Below, piece by piece: positions 35,662 to 45,422 of a stretch of DNA of 48,941 bases. A model generated the notes under the pieces. The model was given only the letters and a program-made list of their open reading frames with translations, was not told where the DNA came from and ran no database searches. How positions within the stretch are numbered: position 1 is the first letter of the stretch; each line of letters opens with the position of its first letter. The translations under genes were made by a program, and so were the position numbers. This DNA comes from Longimicrobiales bacterium (GTDB taxonomy: Bacteria; Gemmatimonadota; Gemmatimonadetes; Longimicrobiales; Gaopeijiaceae), in assembly GCA_028280525.1 (NCBI GenBank), contig JANQLR010000241.1, positions 1 to 48,941 on the forward strand. The letters run 5' to 3'.

Positions 35662-36482
35662 CCGGATCGAGCTCCCTGGACAGCGGTGGAAGAAGGGGGG
35701 CGAGCCGCCCCGAGGGCCGCCTCGATGAGCGACCGGAGGAGGGGGCGGAGTCGCGCGGCGCGTGCGGAGTCCACCGGTCCGGGGCCGGGTTCCGTCATGT
35801 AGCTCCGCTGCGCCAGCTCCATCTGTAGCGCGTGCACGCCCCGCTCCGGGCGACCGTAGCGACGCGTGATCCAGCCGCCCCGGAAGCGACCGTCGACGAC
35901 CGTCGTCCACCCGCTCGCCCCGGTCAGTCGGGCGACCACCGCTTCTCGGACCTCGGGGGCGGCGCTGCGCCCGGAGTTCGTGCCGAGGTTCAGCTCGGGG
36001 AGGAGGCCGTCGAAGAGACGCGGCGACCGGGAGACGATCGAGTGCGCGTCCCAGAGGAGGGCGAAGCCGTGTCGCTCGATCGTCTCGTCCAGGAGGTCGG
36101 AGAGCGCCGCGTGGTACGGATCGAACCAGCGGCGGCGTCGCGACTCGATCTCCTCGGCGTCGGGGATCGCCCCCGGTCGGTAGAGCGGGGTGCCGTCGAA
36201 GGTCGTGGTCGGGACGAGCTCGGTGGTGGCGCGGCCCGGGTAGAGGGAGTCTCCCGCCGGGTCGCGGTTCAGATCGACGACGTAGCGGGAGGTCCGGGCG
36301 ACGATCCGGGACGCGCCCAACTCCTCGACGAAGTCGTAGAGCTCGTCGACCCTCCAGTCGGTGTCCGGGAGGGCACGGCCCTGCGGCGTCATCCGCTCCG
36401 CGAGGTCGGGCGGCACCTCCGTCCCGGCGTGGGGCACGGAGAGGACGAGGGGGCCGCTCCCCCGCTGCAGGTCGAAGCTCAC
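35658..36482 (-). CDS. hutG: N-formylglutamate amidohydrolase
   Basis: The product is 274 aa. It splits N-formylglutamate to glutamate plus formate, the last step of the five-step hut route. Family features are VLSVPHAG near the N-terminus, [29 protein letters not shown] and [13 protein letters not shown]. The GTG at 36482 overlaps the hutH stop in GTGA. The large frame extending to 37952 lies over hutH and is not real. Confidence 0.92.
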   Translation of the reverse strand: MSFDLQRGSGPLVLSVPHAGTEVPPDLAERMTPQGRALPDTDWRVDELYDFVEELGASRIVARTSRYVVDLNRDPAGDSLYPGRATTELVPTTTFDGTPLYRPGAIPDAEEIESRRRRWFDPYHAALSDLLDETIERHGFALLWDAHSIVSRSPRLFDGLLPELNLGTNSGRSAAPEVREAVVARLTGASGWTTVVDGRFRGGWITRRYGRPERGVHALQMELAQRSYMTEPGPGPVDSARAARLRPLLRSLIEAALGAARPPSSTAVQGARSG

Positions 36483-37990
36483 GCCACCACCCCGGGCACG
36501 GGGAAGCCGTCGGCCTCGTCGTCGAGCCAGGCGGAGGCGGCGCGGAGGTCGGGGGCGAGGAAGCGGTCGTCGCCGTACGCCGGCACCCGCCGCCTCAAGC
36601 CGGTGCGCAGCGCCTCCAGCTCCGGCGAGGTGGTGAGCGGGGCGTGGAAGTCGATCCCCTGTGCCCCGCAGAGGAGCTCGATCCCGACCACCTGCTTCAG
36701 GTTCTCCGCCATCTCGAGGAGTCGGCGCGCGCCGTGCGTCGCCATCGAGACGTGGTCCTCCTGATTCGCGCTGGTCGGGATGCTGTCGACCGAGGCGGGG
36801 AAGGCGCGCTGTCGGTTCTCCGCGACGAGGGCGGCGGCCGTGACGTGTGCGATCATGAAGCCCGAGTTGAGCCCGGGCGCCGAAGTCAGGAAGGCGGGGA
36901 GCCCGCTCACTGCGGGGTCGGTGAGGAGGGCTATGCGCCGCTCGCTGATCGCGCCGATCTCGCAGGTGGCGATCGCGATCTGGTCGGCGGCGAAGGCGAC
37001 CGGCTCGGCGTGGAAGTTCCCGCCCGAGATCGCCTCGCCGGTGTCGCTGAAGACGAGCGGGTTGTCCGTCACCGCATTCGCCTCGACCTCGAGGGTACGA
37101 CCCGCCTGCCGGAGGAGGTCGAGGATCGCGCCCATGACCTGTGGCTGGCAGCGGATGCAGTAGGGGTCCTGGATCCGCCCGCAGTCGGCGTGACTCTCCA
37201 GGATGGGGCTCCCCGAGAGGAGGCGCCGGAGCGTCTCCGCGACCTCGCGCTGCCCGGCGTGTCCGCGCAGCTCGTGGATGCGGGCGTCGAAGGGGGAGAG
37301 CGAGCCCTTCGCCGCGTCGAGGCTCCAGGCGCCGGAGATCAGCGCCCCCCGGAAGCCGCGCTCGACCTCGAAGAGCCCGGCGAGGGCGGGCGCCGTCGGC
37401 GCCTGCGTTCCGTTCAGGAGGGCGAGCCCTTCCTTCGGGCCGAGCTCCACCGGCTCGAGCCCGGAGAGCCGGAGTGCCTCGGCGGCGGGCATCCGGCGGC
37501 CGTGCAGCGTGGCCTCCCCCTCGCCGATCATCGCCGCGGCCAGGTGGGCGAGCGGCGCCAGATCCCCGGAGGCCCCGACGCTCCCCTGCGACGGGACGAC
37601 CGGGATGCAGCCCCGGTCGAGCATCCGGTCCAGGAGGGCGAGCGTCGCCCATCGAACGCCGGAGGCGCCCCGCCCGAGGGAGCAGAGCTTGAGCGCCATG
37701 AGGAGGCGGACGACCGGCTCGGCGAGCGGAGGCCCGACCCCGGCGGCGTGCGAGAGGACGAGGCGCCGCTGGAGGGTCGCGAGATCCGCGGCGTCGATCC
37801 GTTCCTGCGCGAGCTTCCCGAACCCCGTGTTCACCCCGTAGACGGCCTGGCCGGAGGCGACGAGCTCCGCGACCGTGGTCGCCGCGTCGTCGACGGCGTC
37901 GCGGGCCTTCGGGTCGAGGCCGAGCTCCGCCCCCCGGTAGATGCTCCGCCACTCGGAGAGCGTCATCGCGCCGGGCCGAATCGTGATCAT
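36479..37990 (-). CDS. hutH: Histidine ammonia-lyase
   Basis: The product is 503 aa. It removes ammonia from histidine to give urocanate. The Ala-Ser-Gly triplet that forms the MIO cofactor is at 140-142 ([13 protein letters not shown]). [10 protein letters not shown] and [10 protein letters not shown] are also typical. The ATG overlaps the hutI stop in ATGA. Confidence 0.96.
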   Translation of the reverse strand: MITIRPGAMTLSEWRSIYRGAELGLDPKARDAVDDAATTVAELVASGQAVYGVNTGFGKLAQERIDAADLATLQRRLVLSHAAGVGPPLAEPVVRLLMALKLCSLGRGASGVRWATLALLDRMLDRGCIPVVPSQGSVGASGDLAPLAHLAAAMIGEGEATLHGRRMPAAEALRLSGLEPVELGPKEGLALLNGTQAPTAPALAGLFEVERGFRGALISGAWSLDAAKGSLSPFDARIHELRGHAGQREVAETLRRLLSGSPILESHADCGRIQDPYCIRCQPQVMGAILDLLRQAGRTLEVEANAVTDNPLVFSDTGEAISGGNFHAEPVAFAADQIAIATCEIGAISERRIALLTDPAVSGLPAFLTSAPGLNSGFMIAHVTAAALVAENRQRAFPASVDSIPTSANQEDHVSMATHGARRLLEMAENLKQVVGIELLCGAQGIDFHAPLTTSPELEALRTGLRRRVPAYGDDRFLAPDLRAASAWLDDEADGFPVPGVVA

Positions 37991-39192
37991 CGCCACACCC
38001 CTGCCCTCATCCGCCGCGTGAGGGGCCGCCGTCCGATCCACTGGATGATCTCCGCGGGGCGCTCGACCTCCCACACCGCCAGATCCGCTTCGGCGCCCAC
38101 CGCGATCGTGCCGATCCGACCCGCCATCCCGAGCGCGGCGGCGGCGTGAAGCGTGATCCCCTCCAGCGCCTCCGGGACGGTCAGCCCGAGGTGGATGCAC
38201 GCCATGTTGGCGGCGGTCAGGAGGGAGAGGAGGGGGGAGGAGCCGGGGTTCGCGTCGGTTGCGACGGCCATCCGGGTGCCCGCCGCCCGGAAGGCCTCGA
38301 CCGGGGGGCGGCGGCGTTCGCGGAGGGTGTACCACGCGCCGGGCAGAAGCGTCGCGACCGTCCCGGCTCGCGCCATCGCGCGCGCGCCCTCCGCGCCCGT
38401 GTACTCGAGGTGGTCCGCGGAGAGCGCGCCGTACTCTGCCGCGAGCGCCGCGCCGCCGAGGTCGGAGAGCTGGTCCGCGTGCAGGCGGACGGGGAGCCCG
38501 GCCTCGGAGGCCGCGTCGAAGAGCCGGCGCGTCTGGGCGGGGGTGAAGGCAATCGTCTCGCAGAAGGCGTCGACCGCGTCGGCGAGCCCCGACTCCGCGG
38601 CCTCCCGCACCAGCGGGATGCAGACCTCGTCGAGGTAGTCGTCGGGGCGTCCGTCGTACTCGGGGGGCACCGCGTGTGCCGCGAGGAGCGAGGTCGAGAC
38701 GCGGACGCCGGCGCGTGCACCGGCCGCCCGCGCAGCCTCGAGCATCCGGAGTTCGCTCTCTCGATCCAGGCCGTATCCCGACTTGATCTCGACCGTCCCG
38801 ACCCCCTCCGACGCCAGCACCGCGATCCGCCGGGCCGCGCCCTCCACGAGCTCGTCCAGGGTGGCTGCGCGGGTTGCGGCGACCGTCGACCGGATCCCTC
38901 CACCGCGGCGGGCGATCTCCTCGTAGCTCTCGCCGGCGAGGCGACGCTCGAACTCCTCGGATCGATCGCCGGCGAAGACGAGGTGGGTGTGGGCGTCGAT
39001 CAGGGCGGGGGTCACCCAGCGGCCGGCGAGGGACTCCCGGCGAGCCGCCTCCGGCGCACCCAGCGTGGGCCCGAGCCAGTCGACCCGCCCCTCACGGATT
39101 CCGATCGAGGGCGACGCGGCTCCGCCCACCCCCCGGATGTCCGCGGTGAACAGGGGAGGGATTCGGAGATCGTGCAGGAGGAGGTCGAGCAC
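37987..39192 (-). CDS. hutI: Imidazolonepropionase
   Basis: The product is 401 aa. It opens the ring of imidazolonepropionate to give formiminoglutamate. Metal motif [10 protein letters not shown], then [29 protein letters not shown] and [10 protein letters not shown] are typical. I chose GTG 39192 because the longest frame begins with TTG 39237 inside the HutC operator. It is the first gene of the leftward hut operon. Confidence 0.93.
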   Translation of the reverse strand: MLDLLLHDLRIPPLFTADIRGVGGAASPSIGIREGRVDWLGPTLGAPEAARRESLAGRWVTPALIDAHTHLVFAGDRSEEFERRLAGESYEEIARRGGGIRSTVAATRAATLDELVEGAARRIAVLASEGVGTVEIKSGYGLDRESELRMLEAARAAGARAGVRVSTSLLAAHAVPPEYDGRPDDYLDEVCIPLVREAAESGLADAVDAFCETIAFTPAQTRRLFDAASEAGLPVRLHADQLSDLGGAALAAEYGALSADHLEYTGAEGARAMARAGTVATLLPGAWYTLRERRRPPVEAFRAAGTRMAVATDANPGSSPLLSLLTAANMACIHLGLTVPEALEGITLHAAAALGMAGRIGTIAVGAEADLAVWEVERPAEIIQWIGRRPLTRRMRAGVWR

Positions 39193-39223
39193 CGTTCGGA
39201 TCCCGTGGCCGGTCGTGCGCTGG

Positions 39224-39239
39224 AGTTGTATATACAACT
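39224..39239. promoter_or_regulatory. HutC operator between the divergent hut operons
   Basis: AGTTGTATATACAACT is a perfect 16-base palindrome containing the TTGTATATACAA core known for HutC sites. It lies 31 bases before the hutI start and 28 before the hutF start, so one site can repress both directions. Urocanate is the usual inducer of HutC. Confidence 0.85.
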
Positions 39240-39267
39240 ACACTCACACCGCGGCCGGAGTCCAGAG

Positions 39268-40623
39268 ATGCCCGACTTCCACCTCCGACGCGCCCTCCTC
39301 CCGACCGGGTGGCGCGACGACGTGCGGGTCGAGGTGAACGAGGCCGGTCGGATCGCCCGGGTCGACGTCCGGGGAGACGATGCGGGCGCGCATCGACTCG
39401 GCTTCGTCGTCCCCGGCCTTCCGAACCTCCACTCGCACACCTTTCAGCGGGCGATGGCGGGGCTCACCGAGCGCGGGGGTCCGGGGGAGGACTCCTTCTG
39501 GTCGTGGCGCGAGGTCATGTACGACTTCGTCGACCGCCTCACCCCCGATCAGGTGCAGGCGATCGCCGCGCTGGCCTTCTGCGAGATGCTCGAGAGCGGC
39601 TTCACGACCGTCGCCGAGTTTCACTATCTGCACCACGCGCCGGACGGGCGCCCGTACGACGACCCGGCGGAGATGAGCGCGCGGATCGCCGCCGCGGCGC
39701 ACTCGACCGGCATCCCGCTCACCCTCCTCCCCGTCTTCTACCGGCACGGCGGCTTCGGGCCGACCCCCGCGACCGACGGGCAGCGCCGCTTCCTCCACGA
39801 CCTCGACGGGTACGCCCGCCTGATCGAGCGGTGTGGGAAGATCGTCGCGTCCTCCCCGGATGCGGTCCTGGGCGTCGCCCCGCACTCGCTCCGCGCGGCG
39901 ACCGTCGAGGAGATCGGCGAGCTGGCTCGACTTCTCGAGGGCGCCCCCGTCCACATCCACGTCGCCGAGCAGGAGGCCGAGGTCGAGGCGTGCCTCGACA
40001 TCCTCGGGGCGCGGCCGGTTCGGCACCTCCTGGACTCCGTCGAGATCGACGAGCGGTGGTGCCTGATCCACGCCACGCACATGGACGAGGGCGAGATCGC
40101 CGAGCTCGCCGGGTCGGGTGCGGTCGCCGGACTCTGCCCGGTGACCGAGGCGAATCTCGGGGACGGGATCTTCCCCGCGCCCGACTTCCTCGCGGCCGGC
40201 GGAGCGATCGGAGTCGGATCGGACTCGAACATTCGGATCGATCCGGCGGACGAACTCCGCACGCTCGAGTACGGGCAGCGGCTCACCCGGCGTCGGCGGA
40301 ACGTCCTCGCCGGCGAGGGGGAGAGCAGCGGCGGACGACTCTACCGGGCGGCGCTGCACGGGGGCGCGCGCGCGACGGGTCAGCCGGTGGGAGGCATCGA
40401 GGTCGGGGCGCGAGCCGACTTCGTGGAGTTGAACGACGGATCCCCGCTCTTCATCGGACGGGAGGGAGACGCGGTGCTCGACAGCTGGATCTTCGGCGGA
40501 GGACCGGAGTGCGTCGGAGAGGTCTGGGTCGGCGGCCGGCGGGTCGTGGAGGGTGGTCGCGCTCTGGCCCGGGCCTTCGTCGAGCGGGACTACCGAGCCG
40601 CAGTCGGGGAGCTGCGCCCGTGA
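39268..40623 (+). CDS. hutF: Formimidoylglutamate deiminase
   Basis: The product is 451 aa. It converts formiminoglutamate to N-formylglutamate plus ammonia. The amidohydrolase set is present: LHSHTFQRAM, HIHVAEQ, LIHATHMD and GVGSDSN. With hutG it makes the five-step route rather than the HutG-formiminohydrolase route. The start overlaps nothing; its stop overlaps hutC in GTGA. Confidence 0.93.
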   Translation: MPDFHLRRALLPTGWRDDVRVEVNEAGRIARVDVRGDDAGAHRLGFVVPGLPNLHSHTFQRAMAGLTERGGPGEDSFWSWREVMYDFVDRLTPDQVQAIAALAFCEMLESGFTTVAEFHYLHHAPDGRPYDDPAEMSARIAAAAHSTGIPLTLLPVFYRHGGFGPTPATDGQRRFLHDLDGYARLIERCGKIVASSPDAVLGVAPHSLRAATVEEIGELARLLEGAPVHIHVAEQEAEVEACLDILGARPVRHLLDSVEIDERWCLIHATHMDEGEIAELAGSGAVAGLCPVTEANLGDGIFPAPDFLAAGGAIGVGSDSNIRIDPADELRTLEYGQRLTRRRRNVLAGEGESSGGRLYRAALHGGARATGQPVGGIEVGARADFVELNDGSPLFIGREGDAVLDSWIFGGGPECVGEVWVGGRRVVEGGRALARAFVERDYRAAVGELRP

Positions 40624-41354
40624 CCGATTGGCGTCGGGAGGTCGACCTCGACGGCGAGGGGCCCGTCTACGAGCAGATTCGCCGCGGCTTCGAGGCTGCG
40701 ATCCGCTCGGGACGATGGACGGCCGGGCACCGGCTCCCCTCCGAGGCGGAGATCGGCGCCTGGGCCGATGCGTCGAGGATGACGGTGAACCGGGCGATGC
40801 GTGCCCTGAGCGACGAGGGTCTGATCACCCGGCGGCAGGGCGCCGGCTCCTTCGTGGCGACACCTCCGGCTCCGTCAGCGATCCTGGGCATCGTCGACAT
40901 GGCCCGTGCGATTCCGGAGGGCGGCCGCACCTACGACTACCGCTGCCTTCGTCAGGAGATGGTCCAAGCGACCCCCGGCGTCGCGGAACGAATGCGGCTC
41001 GAGCCCGGAGCTCCGCTGCGACACATCGTCTGTCTGCATCTGGCCGACGGGGTCCCGCTCGAGCTCGAGGAGCGCTGGATCGACACCGAGCTCCTTCCCT
41101 CGGCCCGGGAGATGGACTTCGCCGAGATCGGTCCGGGGAGCTGGCTCCTCTCCGAGACGCCGTGGACGGAGGCGGAGCACACGGTGCGTGCCGTCGATGC
41201 ACCGCCCGGGCGAGCGCGTCTCCTCCAGATCGAATCGGAGGCCGCCTGTCTGGTCCTGGAGCGTCGCACCTTCCAGGGCGACGCCGTCGTCACCTGGGCC
41301 CGACTGACCCACCCGGGCGACCGGCACGTCCTCACCGAGCGGTTCACGCCGTAG
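40620..41354 (+). CDS. hutC: HutC, GntR-family repressor of hut genes
   Basis: The product is 244 aa. An N-terminal GntR winged helix (VYEQIRRGFEAAIRSG, LPSEAEIGAW, SRMTVNRAMRAL, RQGAGSFVA) precedes a C-terminal UTRA effector domain ending VTWARLTHPGDRHVLTERF. The GTG start overlaps the hutF stop. It should bind the palindrome at 39224-39239 and release it with urocanate. Confidence 0.93.
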   Translation: MTDWRREVDLDGEGPVYEQIRRGFEAAIRSGRWTAGHRLPSEAEIGAWADASRMTVNRAMRALSDEGLITRRQGAGSFVATPPAPSAILGIVDMARAIPEGGRTYDYRCLRQEMVQATPGVAERMRLEPGAPLRHIVCLHLADGVPLELEERWIDTELLPSAREMDFAEIGPGSWLLSETPWTEAEHTVRAVDAPPGRARLLQIESEAACLVLERRTFQGDAVVTWARLTHPGDRHVLTERFTP

Positions 41355-41393
41355 CAGCCCGCGCGCCGATCGCGGAGCCCGGCTTGAGGTAAA

Positions 41394-41424
41394 TATGTCA
41401 TTGTGATAGTGTCGTGATGACATA
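41394..41424. promoter_or_regulatory. Likely operator of the second PadR/ADOP pair
   Basis: TATGTCAT (41394-41401) and ATGACATA (41417-41424) are perfect 8-base arms with a 15-base spacer, 31 bases before the PadR start. This differs from the GATGT/ACATC dyad of the first pair. Confidence 0.6.
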
Positions 41425-41454
41425 GTCAGTCTCACGTCCTCGCGACCGAGTGCC

Positions 41455-41799
41455 ATGACGCCCGCAGACCCCACCCGCTTCCTGCCCCTCCACGCCCTCG
41501 AGTTCCGAATCCTCCTCGTGCTTCGAAGAGGGAAGAGCTGGGGAAGCCGAATCGTGGAGGAGATCGAGGAGCGGGAGGGCGGTCGGATGACCCTCTACCC
41601 GGCGAACCTCTACCGCCGTGTGCGGGACCTCGTGAAGCGCGGCCTGATCGAGGAGACGGACGCCCCCGAGGGTTCGGATCCTCGTCGGACCTACCTGGCA
41701 CTCACCCCGCTCGGGCGGGAGGTGACGTCGCTCGAAGCGCAGCGGCTTCGAAGTCTGGTCCACGAGGTCGACGCGCTCGATCTGATCACGGATGGCTGA
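41455..41799 (+). CDS. PadR-family repressor 2
   Basis: The product is 114 aa with a PadR winged helix (FRILLVLRRGKSWGSRIVEE, TLYPANLYRRVRDLVKRG, YLALTPLGREVT). It overlaps the ADOP permease by 8 bases and probably represses the pair through the operator upstream. Confidence 0.85.
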   Translation: MTPADPTRFLPLHALEFRILLVLRRGKSWGSRIVEEIEEREGGRMTLYPANLYRRVRDLVKRGLIEETDAPEGSDPRRTYLALTPLGREVTSLEAQRLRSLVHEVDALDLITDG

Positions 41800-44491
41800 C
41801 GGCACTCCCGGCGCCGAGGCCGACCGCGAGGCCGCGCGGCGGTTCTACCGAAGGCTCGCCTTCCTCACCCCGAGAACGCTCCGGGACCGATGGCTCCTCG
41901 ACATGGAGGAGGTCCTCGCCTACCGGCTTTCGAAGGCTCGGGGGAGACGGGGCCGAGCGTGGGTTTGGGTTGCCGGGACGTGGGACCTCCTGCGCTGCGC
42001 GTTGGAAGAGAGACTGAAGCCGGCGAGCCCGATCGGGGCGACCGGCGTGAACGATCCAGGGGATGGGAGGAGGAGTGTGATGGGATGGTCGAGCGAGGCG
42101 CGGCAGGCGCTGACGAGTCTGAAGAGTTCACCGGTGTTCGTGCTGACGGCGGTGGGAACGCTGACACTCGGGATCGGCGCGGCGGTGGCGACCTTCTCCC
42201 TGGTGTACGCCGTCCTCCTCGCTCCCCTCCCCTACGACGACGCGGACCGGATCGTCGCCGTCTGGCCGGAGAGGAACTTCAACGCGGCCATGGTGCGGGA
42301 GACGGATCTGCGGGTCGATGGGATCCGCGACGCGTCCGGCGTCTCGTTCTGGACGCTCATGATGCGGGAAGGCGAGGTCGCGACCGAGCTGACGGCCGCG
42401 GTCGTCTCGCCCCATCATTTCGGCCTCCTCGGGACCCGCCCCGCGCTCGGCCGCGACTTCGTCTCGGACGACGGACTGCCGGGGCGGGGTGGCGTGATCA
42501 TCCTGTCGCACGATCTCTGGATCCGATCCTTCGGGGGCGACCCCGACGTGATCGGGCGCACCATCACGATCTCCGGCGCAGACCACGAGCGACGGACGGT
42601 CATCGGGGTGATGCCCGAGGGTCATCGCCCCGTCATGCGGGCCCCCGAGGCGTGGATTCCGATCGAGGCGGATCCCGCCCTTTCGATCGCGGCGGACGAC
42701 ACCTGGTGGGTCACCGAACGCTTCGCCCGCCTCGCACCCGGAGTCTCGCTCGAACAGGCCCAGGCGCAGCTCCGTGCCGCGGCGCAATCGATCAAGGACG
42801 AGGCGCCCACGATGTTCTCCCAGGAGGACGTCGACCGGGCGACGCTCAGACCCCTCGGTGGCTACATCGCCGGCGACCTCACTGCGCCCCTCTACACGGC
42901 ATTCGGCGCAGTCGCCCTCGTCCTTCTGATCACCTGCGCGAACGTCTCGAATCTGACGCTCGCTCGCGGCGAGGCCCGGGTCCGTGCCCTCGCCGTCCGG
43001 GCAGCCCTCGGCGCGGCACGGAGGCGCATCGTCGTGCTCCTCCTCTTCGAGAGCCTCTTCATCGGCGTGGCTGCGGCCACCCTCGGCACGCTGCTCTCCT
43101 TCGCCCTCCTCCGAGGGTTGATCGCCCTCGCCCCGGACACGCTGGCGCGCCTGACCGAAGCTCGGATCGACACCCCGGTCCTCCTCTTCGCCCTCGGCCT
43201 CGCGCTGGTCGCCAGCCTCCTCTCCGGGCTCGTCCCCGCGCTTCGCGGATCCACGGTGCGTGCCACGGCGGCGCTCGGAGGCGGACGGGCCGAGTCCGGG
43301 CGCCGGACCGGTCGAGTCACCCAGGCGCTCGTGGCTGCGCAGGTCGCCCTCGCGGTCGTCGTGACCACGGGCTCGGGGCTGATGCTGCGATCGCTGACGA
43401 CGCTCCTCTCGGAGGATCCGGGGCTCCAGGCGGAGGGGCTCCTCACGCTGCGCGTGAACCCCGGAGAGGATCGGTATCCGACGGCGGAGGAGCTGACCCT
43501 CTTCTACGAGTCGTTGGTCGATGAGATCGGCGCCCTCCCCGGCGTCACCGGCGCCTCGGCGATTCACATCGTGCCGGGTCGCGCCGACAACTGGTCCTTC
43601 CCGACCTACCCGGAGGGCCATCGGTACGCCGAGGACGAGAACGTTATCACCACCAACTTCCGCGCCGTACTCCCCGACTACTTCGAAGTCGCGGGGATCG
43701 GTCTTCTCCAGGGCCGCACCTTCAGTCGGCTCGACCGCAGGGACACCGAGCGCGTCGTCCTGGTCAACCGCGCGTTCGCGGAACGCTGGTGGCCGGGCGA
43801 ATCACCGCTCGGGCGCACGGTCCGCGTCTTCTCGACCGAGGCCGAGCCGTACCGGGTCGTCGGGGTGGTCGACGATGTCCGCCAGTTCGGGTACGATCGC
43901 GCCCCGAGCCCGGAACTCTACTACCTCCAGGCCCAGTGGGACTGGCAGATCGGCCAGACGCTCGTCGTTCGCTTCGCGGATGGCGATCCGATGCGGCACG
44001 CGGCCCTGGTGCAGACCGCGGTGCACGGCGTCGATTCGCAGGTCGCGATCTCGCAGGTCGAGTCGATGGAGTCGGTCCTCGGAACGTCTGCTGCGACGAC
44101 GCGCTTCCTGGCCTTCGTTCTCACCGCATTCGGAGCCCTCGCCCTCGCACTCGGGGCCGTCGGCGTCTTCGGCGTCACCTCGTACGCCGTCGGCCGGCGG
44201 GTGCCCGAGTACGGCGTTCGCATCGCGCTGGGGGCCTCTCGGGAGAGCGTGGTCCGCGTGGCTCTGGCGCGGGCCGCCAGCCCGATCGTGCCGGGACTCG
44301 CCGTGGGGATCGGATTGGCACTCGCCGCCGCCGGGCTGCTGGAGGCCGCGCTGTACGGCGTGGATCCGGTGGACCCCGCTACCCTCGGCTTCGTCACGGT
44401 GCTCTTCGTCGCGGTGAGTGCACTCGCGGCGCTCGTCCCGGCTCTCCGCGCCGGCGGTGTGGATCCGATCCGCGTACTGAATCGAGGGTGA
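41792..44491 (+). CDS. ADOP-type ABC permease 2
   Basis: The product is 899 aa. An ADOP-type N-terminal domain (about 1-90, RFYRRLAFLTPRTLRDRWL) precedes FtsX-like helices (VFVLTAVGTLTLGIGAAVAT; LITCANVSNLTLARGEARVR; ALALGAVGVFGVTSYAVGRR) and two MacB-like periplasmic domains. It has no adjoining ATPase gene. Function and substrate are unknown. Confidence 0.88.
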   Translation: MADGTPGAEADREAARRFYRRLAFLTPRTLRDRWLLDMEEVLAYRLSKARGRRGRAWVWVAGTWDLLRCALEERLKPASPIGATGVNDPGDGRRSVMGWSSEARQALTSLKSSPVFVLTAVGTLTLGIGAAVATFSLVYAVLLAPLPYDDADRIVAVWPERNFNAAMVRETDLRVDGIRDASGVSFWTLMMREGEVATELTAAVVSPHHFGLLGTRPALGRDFVSDDGLPGRGGVIILSHDLWIRSFGGDPDVIGRTITISGADHERRTVIGVMPEGHRPVMRAPEAWIPIEADPALSIAADDTWWVTERFARLAPGVSLEQAQAQLRAAAQSIKDEAPTMFSQEDVDRATLRPLGGYIAGDLTAPLYTAFGAVALVLLITCANVSNLTLARGEARVRALAVRAALGAARRRIVVLLLFESLFIGVAAATLGTLLSFALLRGLIALAPDTLARLTEARIDTPVLLFALGLALVASLLSGLVPALRGSTVRATAALGGGRAESGRRTGRVTQALVAAQVALAVVVTTGSGLMLRSLTTLLSEDPGLQAEGLLTLRVNPGEDRYPTAEELTLFYESLVDEIGALPGVTGASAIHIVPGRADNWSFPTYPEGHRYAEDENVITTNFRAVLPDYFEVAGIGLLQGRTFSRLDRRDTERVVLVNRAFAERWWPGESPLGRTVRVFSTEAEPYRVVGVVDDVRQFGYDRAPSPELYYLQAQWDWQIGQTLVVRFADGDPMRHAALVQTAVHGVDSQVAISQVESMESVLGTSAATTRFLAFVLTAFGALALALGAVGVFGVTSYAVGRRVPEYGVRIALGASRESVVRVALARAASPIVPGLAVGIGLALAAAGLLEAALYGVDPVDPATLGFVTVLFVAVSALAALVPALRAGGVDPIRVLNRG

Positions 44492-44536
44492 GCCGAGGCG
44501 GGTGGTTCCGAGCACCCCGGGAGATTGACCGAGCCT

Positions 44537-44560
44537 GTATGTAACGGTATCGTTACATAC
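44537..44560. promoter_or_regulatory. Strong 24-base palindrome before the DUF2490-like gene
   Basis: Ten-base arms GTATGTAACG (44537-44546) and CGTTACATAC (44551-44560) flank GTAT. The shape is like a TetR-family operator. It lies 31 bases before the ATG at 44592. No regulator gene for it is visible nearby. Confidence 0.6.
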
Positions 44561-44591
44561 GTGAGCACCGATCTCCTCTACCCCGTGCTCC

Positions 44592-45302
44592 ATGGTTCGT
44601 CCACGCATCGAGCGACTCGCCCCGGCGCTTCTCTGCGCGATGCTCGTGTCTCCCGCCTCCGTTGGGGCACAGGACCCTTCGCAGCACCTCGGCGGTTGGT
44701 ACGCCGCCGAAGCCTCGTGGCGACCCGCGGGGAGCCGGCTCGGGGTGGAAGCCGACTTCCAGCTGCGCGACTTCCAGATGGTCGGGGACTTCGCCCAGAC
44801 CTCTCTTCGCGCTGGAGTCGTCGTGCACGCCCGGTCCCGCCCTCTCTCGCTGACGGTCGGTGGGGCCGGCTTCCTCCAGGGAACTCCGGGCGAGGCGACC
44901 GCCACGCGATCCGAGCGGCGGCTGTATCAGACCGTGAGCTACACCCAGCGGCTCTCGAGCACGCTTCGCCTGAAGCACCGGGGCCGCGCGGAGCAGCGGT
45001 GGTTCGAGAACGACGTGTTCCGGTCCAGATATCGCTACCGGCTCGAGGCGGAACGGGCAGTCTCCGGCAGGGGGTTCGGGCCCGGTGGCGTCTGGCTGGT
45101 CGCCAGCCACGAACTCCTCCTCAACGGGGAGGTCGAGTCCGACGTCGGGGCGTTCGATCGGCTCGACCAGAATCGGAGCTACCTCGCCGTGAACTACCCG
45201 CGCGGGTCGACGGCGCGGATGGAGGCCGGATACCTCAACGTCGTCCGACCCGGGGAGATGCGGCACCGGATCCGCCTCACCGTGGAGTGGGCCGTGCGGT
45301 GA
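44592..45302 (+). CDS. DUF2490-like outer-membrane protein
   Basis: The product is 236 aa with a signal peptide ending VGAQDPSQ. Beta-rich repeats (LGVEADFQLRDFQ, LRLKHRGRAEQRWF, FRSRYRYRLEAERAV, LNVVRPGEMRHRIRLTVEW) match DUF2490, a likely outer-membrane beta-barrel of unknown function. It sits behind the palindrome at 44537 and is probably controlled by it. Confidence 0.75.
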   Translation: MVRPRIERLAPALLCAMLVSPASVGAQDPSQHLGGWYAAEASWRPAGSRLGVEADFQLRDFQMVGDFAQTSLRAGVVVHARSRPLSLTVGGAGFLQGTPGEATATRSERRLYQTVSYTQRLSSTLRLKHRGRAEQRWFENDVFRSRYRYRLEAERAVSGRGFGPGGVWLVASHELLLNGEVESDVGAFDRLDQNRSYLAVNYPRGSTARMEAGYLNVVRPGEMRHRIRLTVEWAVR

Positions 45303-45422
45303 GGAGATGCGCGGAGGCCGAGGCAGGACCTCGCCGCGCATCTCGGGGCGATGTGGACGAGGAGGGGTGAGGGAGCCCCGGATTCCGTTGCCCTCCGGGC
45401 CCGCAGGTCGAAGGTTCGAATC

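Noticed and set aside
39193-39237. TTG start for hutI inside the HutC palindrome
   Set aside because: A start in the operator is unlikely, and GTG 39192 fits the family length.
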